Of a DNA stretch of 33,275 nucleotides, positions 9,670-18,342 are shown piece after piece. The DNA is from Mangrovicoccus sp. (lineage in GTDB: Bacteria; Pseudomonadota; Alphaproteobacteria; Rhodobacterales; Rhodobacteraceae). Below the pieces are notes generated by a model that was not told the origin of the DNA, did no database searches, and was given only the letters and a program-made list of their open reading frames with translations. A program made the position numbers and the translations under genes. The stretch lies in assembly GCA_025800345.1 (NCBI GenBank), contig JAOXSB010000136.1:1-33275 (forward strand), read 5' to 3'. Position 1 is the stretch's first letter. Every line of letters starts with the position of its first letter.

Positions 9670-10812
9670 ATGGCAAAACGTGATTATTATGACGTGCTCG
9701 GGGTCGCCAAAGGCGCCTCCCCTGAAGAGATCAAAAAGGCCTATCGCAAAAAGGCCAAAGAACTTCACCCCGACCGCAATGCCGACAATCCAGAAGCCGA
9801 AGGGCAATTCAAAGAGGCCAATGAGGCCTATGAAGTGCTCAAAGATGCCGAGAAAAAAGCCGCTTATGACCGCTTTGGTCACGCAGCATTCGAAGGCGGG
9901 ATGGGCGGCGGGCCGCGCCCTGGCGGGCAAGGCGATTTTTCCAGCGCCTTTTCCGATGTGTTCGATGATCTCTTTGGCGATTTCATGGGTGGTGGCGGCG
10001 GCCGTGGCGGCGGGCGCCAACGCGCAGCCCGCGGCGCGGATCTGCGTTATAACCTGACCATCACCCTAGAAGAGGCCAGCTCGGGCCTGCAAAAAACCAT
10101 CTCGGTGCCTGCAGCAGTGGCCTGCGGGGCCTGTAACGGCACCGGGGCCGAAGGCGGCGCAGAGCCGGTCACCTGCCCCACCTGCGCGGGCATGGGCAAG
10201 GTGCGCGCCCAGCAGGGCTTTTTCACGGTGGAGCGCACCTGCCCCACCTGTTCCGGGCTTGGCCAGATCATCAAGAACCCTTGCGGCAGCTGTGGCGGCG
10301 CCGGGCGCATTCAGAAAGAACGCGCGCTCTCGGTCAATATCCCTGCAGGTGTTGAAACCGGCACCCGGATCCGCTTGGCCGGAGAAGGCGAAGCGGGCAT
10401 GCGCGGCGGGCCCACGGGGGATCTTTATATCTTCATCGAAGTGGCCGAGCATGATCTGTTCGAACGCGATGGCACCAGCCTGTTTTGCCGCGTGCCGGTA
10501 TCCATGACCGCAGCCGCCCTGGGCGGTGAGGTCGAGGTGCCCACCATTGATGGTGGCCGCTCGCGCGTGAAAATCCCGTCGGGCAGCCAATCGGGCCGTC
10601 AGATGCGCCTGCGCGGCAAGGGCATGCCCGCCCTGCGCGGCGGCGGCACCGGCGATATGTTCATCGAATTGGCCATTGAAACCCCCGTGAACCTGACCAG
10701 CCGCCAAAAAGAGCTGCTGCGGGAATTTGCCGAACTTTCCGAAGACAACCATCCGGAAAGCGAGAGCTTTTTCACCAAGGTCAAAGGCTTTTGGGACAGT
10801 ATGAAAAGCTAA
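9670..10812 (+). CDS. dnaJ: Chaperone protein DnaJ (Hsp40)
   Basis: DnaJ delivers clients to DnaK and stimulates its ATPase. The 380-residue product is a full type I J-protein. The J domain (residues 1-70) carries the HPD motif in LHPDRN. A Gly/Phe-rich segment (about 78-118) follows. The zinc domain has four repeats: [24 protein letters not shown] and CGSCGGAG. The two C-terminal client-binding barrels complete it. GAAGGG lies upstream of the ATG. It is in an operon with dnaK. The stop codon lies inside a perfect 7-bp inverted repeat (CTAAAGC at 10809-10815, GCTTTAG at 10822-10828), followed by a terminator. Confidence 0.97.
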   Translation: MAKRDYYDVLGVAKGASPEEIKKAYRKKAKELHPDRNADNPEAEGQFKEANEAYEVLKDAEKKAAYDRFGHAAFEGGMGGGPRPGGQGDFSSAFSDVFDDLFGDFMGGGGGRGGGRQRAARGADLRYNLTITLEEASSGLQKTISVPAAVACGACNGTGAEGGAEPVTCPTCAGMGKVRAQQGFFTVERTCPTCSGLGQIIKNPCGSCGGAGRIQKERALSVNIPAGVETGTRIRLAGEGEAGMRGGPTGDLYIFIEVAEHDLFERDGTSLFCRVPVSMTAAALGGEVEVPTIDGGRSRVKIPSGSQSGRQMRLRGKGMPALRGGGTGDMFIELAIETPVNLTSRQKELLREFAELSEDNHPESESFFTKVKGFWDSMKS

Positions 10813-10841
10813 AGCCCGCGCGCTTTAGCGGGTAATCTCAG

Positions 10842-10867
10842 ACCCCGGCCCTTGCGCCGGGGTTTTT
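10842..10867 (+). terminator. Intrinsic terminator after dnaJ
   Basis: ACCCCGGC (10842-10849) pairs with GCCGGGGT (10856-10863) over a 6-base loop, followed by TTTT. It closes the dnaKJ operon just before radC. Confidence 0.85.
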
Positions 10868-10929
10868 GCATTCTCCCAAAGCCACGCTGATTTAAGCAGA
10901 TCTTTAAGTTTTCGCCCAACCCTCGCCCC

Positions 10930-11694
10930 ATGAGCGAGAAGGGCAAATTTTCCGAACCCATGCTGCCCCTGTTTGAAGGGCAAGAATTGGTGATGACCGA
11001 TTCCAAGGCCCGGAAAATCCCCTCATATCTGCGCGATCATCGCAAACGTCTGCGCGAGCGGTTCTTGGAAGGCGGGGCCAATGCCATGCCGGATTATGAG
11101 CTGCTTGAATTGCTGCTGTTTCAGGCCATCCCGCGCTGTGATGTCAAACCAGTGGCGCGGCGGCTGATGGAGACATTTGGGGATTTCGCCCGGGTGCTTT
11201 CGGCCCCGCGCGATCGTTTGCTGCAAGTGCGCGGCGTGGGCGAGGCCGTGGTGCTAGAGTTGAAAATCATCGAAGCCGCCACCCATCGCATGGCCCGCTC
11301 CAAAGTGCTGCAGCGCCAGGTGATCAGCAGTTGGGATGCGGTGCTGGATTACTGCCATACCACCATGAGCCATTTGGAGACCGAGCAATTCCGCGTGCTC
11401 TACCTGGATCGCAAAAACGTGCTGATCGCAGATGAAGAACAGGCCCGCGGCACGGTGGATCATGTGCCGGTCTATCCCCGCGAGGTGATCAAACGGGCTC
11501 TAGAGCTGAACGCATCGGCCTTGATCTTAGTGCATAATCACCCATCCGGAGACCCCACCCCATCGGATGCCGATTTCGCCATGACGGACAAAATCCAATC
11601 CGCGGCGGAATTGCTGGGCCTGGCGTTGCATGATCATTTGATCATTGGCAAATCCGCAGAGCTGAGCTTTCGCAACCAAGGCTATCTGGATTAA
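10930..11694 (+). CDS. radC: RadC family JAB1/MPN-domain protein
   Basis: RadC-family proteins carry a helix-hairpin-helix segment and a JAMM metalloprotease-like domain; their true role in DNA metabolism is unsettled despite the name. In the 254-residue product the UPF0758 N-terminal domain starts near residue 28 (KIPSYLRDHRKRLRERF). The helix-hairpin-helix lies at LLQVRGVGEAV (about 97-107). The JAMM motif is complete: VHNHPSGDPTPSDAD with His202, His204, Ser212 and Asp215. No clear ribosome binding site precedes the ATG at 10930; ATG codons at 10960 and 10993 are alternatives. The stop shares a TTAA with the stop of the convergent gene. Confidence 0.9.
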   Translation: MSEKGKFSEPMLPLFEGQELVMTDSKARKIPSYLRDHRKRLRERFLEGGANAMPDYELLELLLFQAIPRCDVKPVARRLMETFGDFARVLSAPRDRLLQVRGVGEAVVLELKIIEAATHRMARSKVLQRQVISSWDAVLDYCHTTMSHLETEQFRVLYLDRKNVLIADEEQARGTVDHVPVYPREVIKRALELNASALILVHNHPSGDPTPSDADFAMTDKIQSAAELLGLALHDHLIIGKSAELSFRNQGYLD

Positions 11695-12386
11695 CCCGCG
11701 CCCGGCACCGGGATGCGCACAAACCCATCGCCGTCACAGCCTGGAGCGGGCAAGCGCAAAGGCATCCGCGCCGCGCTTTGCGAGCTGATCACACTGGCCC
11801 GCACGGGGGCAAGGGCACAGGGGCGCCCTTGATGGGCCAAATTCACGGCCCCGGGCAAGGCGCTGCCCGAGGGCATCACCAGGATATGGGCCCGGTGCGC
11901 TTCTGCGCCAATGGGAAAGCCCAGCTTCAAGCTTTCCACACCCGGGATCTCGCCAGGCAAAGACAGGGCGAAATCCACATCCCCTTCCCAGACCAGCGCC
12001 ACATAATCAGGGCTCGGGCCCGGCAAGAGCGGCATCGGCGCAAAAAGCGTTTGCTCGCTGATCACGGCGGCGACGTTGGGCAAGTTCACCACCGGCGGCA
12101 GGCGCATCAGCATCTGCCCTTGCCCATCGGTCTCTTCGGTCAGAAGAAACGGCCCGTAGATCACATCTACACGCTCATAGGGCCCGCAAGGGGCCGCAAG
12201 CTGCAAGGTGACCAGCCCATCTTGCCCCGCGCTCACCCGCAGATCAGGGGCGCAATCCTGCGCGCGCGCCGCGCCGTTCATGAGGCCAAAGCCGATGGCC
12301 AGGCCCCAAGCCGCGGCGCGCAGCGCGCCGATTACGCCAGACGCCCGTGGCAATGCTTGAACTTTTTGCCAGAGCCGCAAGGGCAA
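11691..12386 (-). CDS. Secreted protein of unknown function downstream of secA
   Basis: I do not recognise a named family. The product begins with a signal peptide: basic head, hydrophobic stretch about residues 18-40 ([20 protein letters not shown]), and a likely cleavage site after GAARA at residue 42. The mature part of about 190 residues has several cysteines ([23 protein letters not shown]), enough for disulfides in the periplasm. It also has many short beta-like stretches. The ATG at 12386 overlaps the secA 3' end by 55 bases. A TTG at 12353 would give a shorter, more typical signal peptide and a smaller overlap, so the start is uncertain. Position and strand suggest co-transcription with secA. 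Confidence 0.7.
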   Translation of the reverse strand: MPLRLWQKVQALPRASGVIGALRAAAWGLAIGFGLMNGAARAQDCAPDLRVSAGQDGLVTLQLAAPCGPYERVDVIYGPFLLTEETDGQGQMLMRLPPVVNLPNVAAVISEQTLFAPMPLLPGPSPDYVALVWEGDVDFALSLPGEIPGVESLKLGFPIGAEAHRAHILVMPSGSALPGAVNLAHQGRPCALAPVRASVISSQSAARMPLRLPAPGCDGDGFVRIPVPGAG

Positions 12387-15061
12387 GGATCATTGCGCCC
12401 AGGATTGCCCCAGGTGCTTTGGTCGTTTTCGTCGAACTCCGCCAAAGCCTCGCCAGCACCCACAGCCGCAGGGGCTGGCGCCGGTGCCGGTGCAGGAGCC
12501 GCCGGGGCAGTCGCCCCCGCCGCATTTGCCATTTGCTGCTGCGCCATGAGCTGACGCACCATGGCCTCTTGTTCTTCTTTGCTCAACGGGCGGATCAGCG
12601 CCAGCTTCTCGGTCACTTCGCTGCGCAGCCCGTCCAGCAAGCCTTCGAACAATTGGAAGCTCTCGTTTTTATATTCATTCAGCGGATCGCGCTGCGCATA
12701 GCCGCGGAACCCCACCACCGAGCGCAAATGCTCCAGCCGCAGCAAATGCTCGCGCCATTTGCTGTCGATGGTTTGCAGCAACATCTGCTTTTCCACATTG
12801 CGCATATTCTCGGGGCCAAATTCCACGGCTTTCTTAGCCATGAATTCATCGGCTTCTTTATAAAGCCGCTCGCGGATGTCATCATCATCAACACCCTCTT
12901 CTTCGGCCCAAGCGATCACCGGCAGATCCATGCCCAGCTGTTCCAGCACAGCCGCATAGAAACCTTGGGTGTCCCACTGATCCGCATAGGAATTTTTCGG
13001 CATGAACTGGGCCACCAGATCATCGATCACCTGATGGCGCATATCCTGCACGATATCCGAGACCTCTTCGGCCTCCATGATTTCCATGCGCTGGCCAAAG
13101 ATGACCTTGCGCTGTTCATTCATCACATCGTCGAATTTCAGCAATTGCTTGCGGATATCGAAATTGCGCCCTTCGACCTTTGCTTGGGCTTTCTCAAGGG
13201 ATTTATTCACCCAAGGGTGCACAATCGCCTCGCCCTCTTTCATCCCCAGCTTGCCAAGCATCTTATCAAGACGCTCAGAGCCAAAGATGCGCATCAGATC
13301 ATCTTCGAGCGAAAGGAAGAAAGACGAACGCCCAGGATCCCCTTGGCGGCCTGACCGGCCGCGCAGCTGGTTGTCGATCCGGCGGCTTTCATGGCGCTCG
13401 GTGGCAAGAACATAAAGCCCGCCAGCTTCTAGCACCTTTTCCTTTTCCGCGGCATGTTCCGCCTCGATCCGGGCGCGCAGCTCGTCAGGATGGGCTTCGG
13501 GATCGGCGGCCATGGCCTCCAGAACCTTCATCTCCACATTGCCGCCCAGCTGAATATCGGTGCCCCGGCCCGCCATATTGGTGGCAATGGTCACCGCGCC
13601 CAGCTTGCCCGCATCGGCCACGATCTGGGCCTCTTTCTCGTGCTGACGCGCATTGAGCACATTATGGGGAATGCCGGCTTTGCCCAGCAGCGCCGCCAAG
13701 AATTCCGATTTCTCAATCGACGTGGTGCCCACCAGAACCGGCTGGCCTTTATCATGGGCACCGCGGATCTGTTCTACGATCGCGTCAAATTTCTCGCGCG
13801 CGGTGCGATAAACCTGATCATGCTCGTCATCGCGGGCCACCGGGCGGTTGGTGGGGATCTCCACCACGCCCAGTCCGTAGATCTCGGCAAATTCTTCAGC
13901 CTCGGTGGCTGCGGTCCCGGTCATGCCCGACAGGCGGTTATAAAGGCGGAAATAGTTTTGGAAGGTCACGCTGGCCAAAGTGACGTTTTCCGGCTGGATC
14001 GCTGCGCCTTCTTTGGCCTCAATCGCCTGATGCAGCCCGTCCGAGAGCCGCCGCCCCGCCATCATCCGCCCGGTAAATTCGTCGATCAGCACCACCTGAC
14101 CATCGCGAACGATATAGTCTTTGTCCTTTTGGAACAGCTTATGGGCCCGCAGCGCTTGGGTCACATGATGCACCAGCGTCGTGCTTTCGGGATCATAAAG
14201 CGTTTGCCCCTCGGGCAGCAGCCCGGCCGCGGCCAAGCGCTGTTCGACAAATTCATTCCCGTCATCGTTAAAAGTGACATTGCGGGTTTTTTCGTCGATC
14301 TCGTAATGGGTCTCGGGCAGCTCTGGGATGAACGCATCCACAGCCTTATAAAGATCCGAGCGGTCCTGGGACGGGCCGGAAATGATCAAAGGCGTGCGGG
14401 CCTCGTCGATCAAGATACTGTCCACCTCATCGACCACAGCGAAATTATGGCCCCGCTGCATCATTTGATCGAGATCGGATTTCATATTATCGCGCAGATA
14501 ATCAAAGCCGAGCTCGTTATTGGTGGCATAGGTGATATCGGCCGCATAGGCCTTGCGCTTTTCTTCCTCGGCCTGCTGCGGATAGACCACGCCGCAGGTC
14601 AGACCAAGCGCCCCGTAAACCTTGCCCATCCATTCGGCATCGCGCCGGGCCAGGTAATCATTGACGGTGACGATATGCACGCCCTCGCCAGTCAAAGCGT
14701 TCAGATAGGCCGGGAAAGTCGCCACAAGGGTCTTGCCCTCGCCGGTTTTCATTTCCGCGATATTGCCCCGATGCAGGAAGATCCCACCGATAAGCTGGGT
14801 ATCAAAGGCCCGCAGCCCAAGCGCCCGCCGCGCCGCTTCGCGGCAATTGGCAAAAGCTTCGGGCAGCAGATCATCAAGGCTTTCGCCCTCTTGAGCGCGT
14901 TTTTGCAGCTCGTGGGTTTTGGCCACAATCCCTGCATCATCCAGCGCTTCGATTTCTGGCTCCAGCGCATTGATCTTTTGCACCAGCGATCGCACCGACT
15001 TGACCTTACGGTCGTTCGGGGTGCCGATAATTTTCCTGGTCAGCGTTCCTAGGCCCAGCAC
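12332..15061 (-). CDS. secA: Preprotein translocase ATPase SecA (GTG start)
   Basis: SecA is the ATPase that pushes unfolded preproteins through SecYEG. The 909-residue protein has Walker A MKTGEGKT (104-111), [11 protein letters not shown], the second nucleotide-binding fold with [14 protein letters not shown], and a [13 protein letters not shown] motif. A Pro/Ala-rich linker ([17 protein letters not shown]) precedes the C-terminal zinc and SecB-binding motif [20 protein letters not shown]. The frame is open to 15190 with an upstream ATG, but the family begins at [13 protein letters not shown] at 15061 has GCGGAG seven bases upstream and gives the normal length. The gene diverges from a periplasmic parvulin, and a secreted protein follows it. 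Confidence 0.96.
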   Translation of the reverse strand: MLGLGTLTRKIIGTPNDRKVKSVRSLVQKINALEPEIEALDDAGIVAKTHELQKRAQEGESLDDLLPEAFANCREAARRALGLRAFDTQLIGGIFLHRGNIAEMKTGEGKTLVATFPAYLNALTGEGVHIVTVNDYLARRDAEWMGKVYGALGLTCGVVYPQQAEEEKRKAYAADITYATNNELGFDYLRDNMKSDLDQMMQRGHNFAVVDEVDSILIDEARTPLIISGPSQDRSDLYKAVDAFIPELPETHYEIDEKTRNVTFNDDGNEFVEQRLAAAGLLPEGQTLYDPESTTLVHHVTQALRAHKLFQKDKDYIVRDGQVVLIDEFTGRMMAGRRLSDGLHQAIEAKEGAAIQPENVTLASVTFQNYFRLYNRLSGMTGTAATEAEEFAEIYGLGVVEIPTNRPVARDDEHDQVYRTAREKFDAIVEQIRGAHDKGQPVLVGTTSIEKSEFLAALLGKAGIPHNVLNARQHEKEAQIVADAGKLGAVTIATNMAGRGTDIQLGGNVEMKVLEAMAADPEAHPDELRARIEAEHAAEKEKVLEAGGLYVLATERHESRRIDNQLRGRSGRQGDPGRSSFFLSLEDDLMRIFGSERLDKMLGKLGMKEGEAIVHPWVNKSLEKAQAKVEGRNFDIRKQLLKFDDVMNEQRKVIFGQRMEIMEAEEVSDIVQDMRHQVIDDLVAQFMPKNSYADQWDTQGFYAAVLEQLGMDLPVIAWAEEEGVDDDDIRERLYKEADEFMAKKAVEFGPENMRNVEKQMLLQTIDSKWREHLLRLEHLRSVVGFRGYAQRDPLNEYKNESFQLFEGLLDGLRSEVTEKLALIRPLSKEEQEAMVRQLMAQQQMANAAGATAPAAPAPAPAPAPAAVGAGEALAEFDENDQSTWGNPGRNDPCPCGSGKKFKHCHGRLA

Positions 15062-15168
15062 TCTCAAACTCCGCGTCAACAATCCGTTGTCACCGCGGGG
15101 ACTGCCTTGCTCCTCCCTGAGCTGCCCCATAAAAAGGCGGCGGGAGGGCCGGGTCCCGCGACATGCGC

Positions 15169-15197
15169 GATGTAAGCGGCGTCCTCTCAAGTGTCAA
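15169..15197 (-). promoter_or_regulatory. Probable secA promoter
   Basis: On the minus strand a perfect TTGACA (15197-15192) is followed after 17 bases by TACATC (15174-15169). The -10 matches only three of six positions. The predicted leader to the secA GTG is about 100 bases. Confidence 0.5.
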
Positions 15198-15247
15198 CGT
15201 CACCTGATCTGTGAGCCGCAGCGCCGCAGGTAAATTTGGAGCTTTTC

Positions 15248-16096
15248 ATGCCCTTTTCTCTGCGCCCTGTGATTGCTTTGGGTCTCGCTTGTGGCCTTGC
15301 CCTGCCTGCTTTTGCCGAAGATGCCATGACCCCAGACACGGTTTTGGCCACGGTTGGGGATGTGGAAATCACCGCCGGGCATCTTTTTGCGCTGCGCAGC
15401 CAATTGCCTCAGCAATACCAAGCTCTGCCCGATGATCAGCTTTATTCCGGGCTGCTGGATCAAATGGTGCAGCAAGCGGCCCTTGCCGCCGCTCTTGAAG
15501 AGCCCTCGCCCATGGTCAAGCGCATTATCGAGAATGAAGAGCGCGCGCTTTTTGCCTCGGTGATCATCGCCGAGATCAGCGAAGCAGCAATCACCGATGA
15601 GGCCCTGCAAGCGGCTTATGAGACCGCTTATGCAGATGCCGAACCCACCCCGGAATTCAACGCCTCTCACATTTTGGTGGAAAGCGAAGAAGCCGCAGCC
15701 GAGATCAAAACCTTGCTGGAAGGCGGCGAGGATTTTGCTGAGATGGCCAAAGCCCGTTCCACAGGCCCCTCCGGCCCCAATGGCGGCGAGCTTGGCTGGT
15801 TCGGCCCTGGCATGATGGTGCCCCCGTTTGAAGAGGCCGTGGTTGCGCTCGAGCCCGGGCAAATCTCTGATCCGGTGCAAACTCAATTCGGCTGGCATGT
15901 GATCAAGCTTAATGAAAACCGCATGCAAGAGCCCCCGGCGTTTGAAGAAGTGCAAGCCGAGCTGATCGAGAAAGTGCAAACCGAAGCGGTCCAGGCCCGT
16001 ATCGACGAGGCCGTGGCCGCCGCCTCTGTGACCCAGAAAACGCTCGAAGAGGTCGATCCCTCTTTCCTGAGCAATCCTGATCTTTTCGCCGAGTAA
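15248..16096 (+). CDS. Periplasmic parvulin-type peptidyl-prolyl isomerase
   Basis: The protein probably helps fold exported proteins by prolyl isomerisation, as PrsA/SurA/PpiD relatives do. The 282-residue product starts with a signal peptide cleaved after LPAFA (about residue 23). A helical N-terminal chaperone region follows, then one parvulin domain at about 133-225 with ASHILVESEE, GGELGWFGPGMMVPPFE, SDPVQTQFGWHVIKL. GGAG six bases before the ATG at 15248 decides the start over an in-frame TTG at 15236. It is divergent from secA, which makes functional sense: secretion and folding are side by side. argJ follows after four bases. It has one parvulin domain, whereas SurA has two. Confidence 0.9.
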   Translation: MPFSLRPVIALGLACGLALPAFAEDAMTPDTVLATVGDVEITAGHLFALRSQLPQQYQALPDDQLYSGLLDQMVQQAALAAALEEPSPMVKRIIENEERALFASVIIAEISEAAITDEALQAAYETAYADAEPTPEFNASHILVESEEAAAEIKTLLEGGEDFAEMAKARSTGPSGPNGGELGWFGPGMMVPPFEEAVVALEPGQISDPVQTQFGWHVIKLNENRMQEPPAFEEVQAELIEKVQTEAVQARIDEAVAAASVTQKTLEEVDPSFLSNPDLFAE

Positions 16097-16100
16097 TCCC

Positions 16101-17420
16101 GTGACCCGACAGAATCGCGCCCTGCGCCGCTGGCGCAGCCAAAAGGTGGCCGCCGCACGGGCGGCCAGAAACACACCCAAAGGGTTGCCCGTTTCGCCGC
16201 TCGCCCCGGCGGGCGGTTTCCCTGCGATCCCGCCCATTGCGGGGCTGCGCCTGGCCGCCACGGCGGCGGGGGTGCGCTATCAAGGACGCGATGATGTGAT
16301 GCTGGCGGTGATGGATCCCGGCACGGTGCTGGCCGGTGTCACCACAAGCTCGGCCACGCGCGCCGCGCCCGTGCTGGATATCGAAGCCAAGCTTGCAGGC
16401 CCCGCCCATGGGGATGGCGGCGCGGCGTTTTTGGTCAATGCGGGCAATGCCAATGCCTTTACCGGCGGCACCGGCATGCAATCGGTTGAGGAATTGGTCA
16501 CGGCCACCGCAGCCGCCACAGGGGTTGCGCCAGAGCGGGTCTTGACCTGCTCCACCGGGGTAATTGGCGAGCGCTTGCCCCATGAACGGATCACAGCGGC
16601 GCTTGGCGGCCTGGAGGCAGCCCTCAGCCCCGAAGCCTGGGCGCCAGCGGCCGCAGCCATCATGACCACGGACACTTTCCCCAAAGGGGCTGTGCGCCAG
16701 GTGGACACCCCGGACGGGCCGGTGCAGATCGCAGGCTTTGCCAAAGGCTCGGGAATGATCGCGCCGGATATGGCCACCATGCTGGTGTTCCTGTTCACCG
16801 ATGCGCGGATCTCGCAGCCCGCGCTGCAAACCCTGGTATCCCAGAGCGTGCCCAGCAGCTTTAACGCCATCACTGTGGATAGCGACACCTCCACATCCGA
16901 CACGCTGTTGATGGCCGCCACCGGCCAAGCCGGCTCGGATCTGGACGCGGCCCCTTCCGCGATGGAAGGGTTTGCTGCGGCCTTGAGCGATCTCATGCAG
17001 GATCTTGCCCGCCAGGTTGTCTGTGATGGCGAAGGGGCGAGCAAACTGATCACCATTGATGTGACCGGTGCCGCAGATGATGCCGATGCCCATCGCGCAG
17101 CGATGGCCATTGCCAACTCGCCATTGGTGAAAACCGCGATCGCAGGCGAGGATCCCAATTGGGGCCGCATCGTCATGGCCATTGGCAAATCCGGCGCGGC
17201 GGCAGATCGCGATCGGCTGTCGATCCGTTTTGGTGAGATTGAAGTGGCCCGAGATGGCTGGGTATCGCCCGAATATCGCGAAGAAGATGGCGCCGCCTAT
17301 ATGCAGCGCTCCGAGATCGAGATCACCGTCGCCCTTGGCCTCGGCGCAGGCCAAGCGCGGGTTTGGACCTGTGATCTGACCCATGCCTATATCAGCATCA
17401 ACGCGGATTACCGATCATGA
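16101..17420 (+). CDS. argJ: Bifunctional ornithine acetyltransferase / N-acetylglutamate synthase ArgJ
   Basis: ArgJ transfers the acetyl group from N-acetylornithine to glutamate, recycling acetyl in arginine synthesis. Visible are LVNAGNANAFTGGTG, the STGVIGERLP segment (oxyanion region) and the self-cleavage site GMIAPDMATMLVFLFTD with nucleophile Thr226, then DTSTSDTLL. The GTG at 16101 gives 439 residues, about 30 more than usual, the extra head being strongly basic (RQNRALRRWRSQKVAAARAAR). A GTG at 16146 or a TTG at 16185 would give a more typical size, so the start is open. It lies four bases after the parvulin gene and overlaps mutT by ATGA. Confidence 0.93.
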   Translation: MTRQNRALRRWRSQKVAAARAARNTPKGLPVSPLAPAGGFPAIPPIAGLRLAATAAGVRYQGRDDVMLAVMDPGTVLAGVTTSSATRAAPVLDIEAKLAGPAHGDGGAAFLVNAGNANAFTGGTGMQSVEELVTATAAATGVAPERVLTCSTGVIGERLPHERITAALGGLEAALSPEAWAPAAAAIMTTDTFPKGAVRQVDTPDGPVQIAGFAKGSGMIAPDMATMLVFLFTDARISQPALQTLVSQSVPSSFNAITVDSDTSTSDTLLMAATGQAGSDLDAAPSAMEGFAAALSDLMQDLARQVVCDGEGASKLITIDVTGAADDADAHRAAMAIANSPLVKTAIAGEDPNWGRIVMAIGKSGAAADRDRLSIRFGEIEVARDGWVSPEYREEDGAAYMQRSEIEITVALGLGAGQARVWTCDLTHAYISINADYRS

Positions 17421-17815
17421 AAACCTTGCTCGTGGCCGCCGTGGCCCTGGTGGATCGCGATGGCCGCGTGCTGCTTGCTCAACGCCCAGAAGGCAAATCC
17501 ATGGCTGGGCTATGGGAGTTTCCTGGCGGCAAGATCGAGACCGGCGAAACCCCGGAACAAGCCTTGATCCGTGAGCTTGAAGAGGAGCTGGGCATTGGCA
17601 CATGGCAATCCTGTTTGGCGCCGCTCAGTTTTGCCAGCCACAGCTATGAAGATTTCCACTTGCTGATGCCACTTTTTGTCTGCCGCAAATGGGAGGGCAT
17701 CCCCCAGCCGAAAGAAGGCCAAACCCTGGCCTGGGTACGCCCCAAAGATTTTGCCAATTACCCAATGCCACCCGCAGATATTCCCCTGATTCCTTTTTTG
17801 CGCGAGTTGATTTAA
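17417..17815 (+). CDS. mutT: Nudix hydrolase, MutT-type 8-oxo-dGTP diphosphatase
   Basis: MutT removes 8-oxo-dGTP from the nucleotide pool and so prevents A-to-C errors. The 132-residue protein has a complete Nudix box with Gly38, Glu44, Arg52-Glu53, Glu56-Glu57 and Gly59 (GGKIETGETPEQALIRELEE). It follows the MutT-type VLLAQRPEGKSMAGLWEFPG. The C-terminal LAWVRPKDFANYPMPPADIP also fits MutT. The start overlaps the argJ stop as ATGA, so translation is coupled to argJ. Other small Nudix substrates cannot be excluded. Confidence 0.9.
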   Translation: MKTLLVAAVALVDRDGRVLLAQRPEGKSMAGLWEFPGGKIETGETPEQALIRELEEELGIGTWQSCLAPLSFASHSYEDFHLLMPLFVCRKWEGIPQPKEGQTLAWVRPKDFANYPMPPADIPLIPFLRELI

Positions 17816-17824
17816 CGGGGCAAC

Positions 17825-17883
17825 ATTTATGCGGCAATCTGCCCCTAGGGAAAGGCAGCTTGCCCAAAATTTACCGCATAAAT
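17825..17883. repeat. Large interrupted inverted repeat between mutT and the 45-codon gene
   Basis: Outer arms ATTTATGCGG (17825-17834) and CCGCATAAAT (17874-17883) are perfect over 10 bases. Inner arms CTGCC (17839-17843) and GGCAG (17854-17858) lie within longer GGCAA.CTGCC / GGCAG.TTGCC arms that pair with one mismatch. The right arm carries about 11 extra bases. Neither side is followed by a T-run, so it does not look like a terminator. It could be a structured RNA end, a cruciform or a protein site. Confidence 0.6.
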
Positions 17884-17951
17884 GCCTAAAAAAAACGCTT
17901 AAAAAACAGTTTTGTGATGTTTTTGTTGGTGGTTTATGAAGAATTTTTAAC

Positions 17952-17957
17952 TATATT
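17952..17957 (+). promoter_or_regulatory. -10 element (TATATT) for the 45-codon gene
   Basis: TATATT at 17952-17957 lies in an AT-rich stretch 43 bases before the start codon. The -35 is unclear: TTGGTG at 17926-17931 is 20 bases away, GTGGTT at 17929-17934 is 17 away. The short leader ends in GGGGAGGAG. Confidence 0.45.
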
Positions 17958-17999
17958 CGTTCTACACAAGTTGATCTCACAATTGGGGAGGAGATGAAC

Positions 18000-18137
18000 A
18001 TGCTGAAGACCATCTCGCTGGGTAGTTGCATCTCAGTACAAGGCACATTTATTCGCGCACTCGAGAACGGCAAAATTGCTGTGAGTGTCGGTAAACGCGT
18101 CTTCGAGGGGTTTCCGGTCGCACGCAAAACCGCGTAG
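18000..18137 (+). CDS. Small protein of 45 residues, function unknown
   Basis: This small gene is supported by a very strong ribosome binding site (GGGGAGGAG at 17985-17993), an upstream TATATT, and a perfect 17-bp terminator right after its stop. The product begins MLKTISLGSCISVQG, has 45 residues and is basic. It has no obvious membrane segment and looks beta-rich, with alternating hydrophobic residues in GKIAVSVGKRVFEGFPV. One cysteine lies at position 10. An ATG at 17994 is in frame, but it abuts the ribosome binding site; ATG at 18000 has the better spacing. I recall similar short proteins in other Rhodobacterales genomes but could not check this here. No function can be assigned. The compact, self-contained transcript suggests high expression. 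Confidence 0.72.
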   Translation: MLKTISLGSCISVQGTFIRALENGKIAVSVGKRVFEGFPVARKTA

Positions 18138-18152
18138 CGCTGGGTCCATACT

Positions 18153-18194
18153 AAAAGAAAAGCCACAGGTTCACGCCTGTGGCTTTTCTTTTTT
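18153..18194. terminator. Very strong bidirectional terminator after the 45-codon gene
   Basis: Arms of 17 bases (18153-18169 and 18176-18192, core AAAAGCCACAGG / CCTGTGGCTTTT) pair perfectly across a 6-base loop TTCACG. A T-rich tail continues to 18194. The A/T-rich stem ends let it work in both directions. Confidence 0.92.
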
Positions 18195-18274
18195 GCGCTC
18201 AGCGATCTTGCCCACCCACATCCTTTCATCGCGCAACACCCATCCCCCAGATCGGTTTACAGCCTTTCCGAGCA

Positions 18275-18315
18275 GACAAAGAAAACCCCGGCCCGCTTTC
18301 CAGCGTCCGGGGTTT
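18275..18315 (-). terminator. Intrinsic terminator of the infB operon
   Basis: Read on the minus strand, AAACCCCGG and CCGGGGTTT form a 9-bp stem (18315-18307 with 18291-18283) over a 15-base loop, followed by TTCTTTGTCT. It lies just downstream of the infB stop. Confidence 0.8.
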
Positions 18316-18342
18316 GATCTTTTGCGATAGGATGTGCCCAGA

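Noticed and set aside
13454..15052. 532-codon open frame opposite secA
   Set aside because: Antisense shadow of SecA with no recognisable domain.
15200..17384. Two long minus-strand frames (353 and 491 codons) opposite the parvulin and argJ genes
   Set aside because: Shadows of well-supported plus-strand genes; no motifs.
17816..18342. tRNA or mobile-element end in this non-coding stretch
   Set aside because: No cloverleaf, no CCA end, no transposase or target duplication visible.
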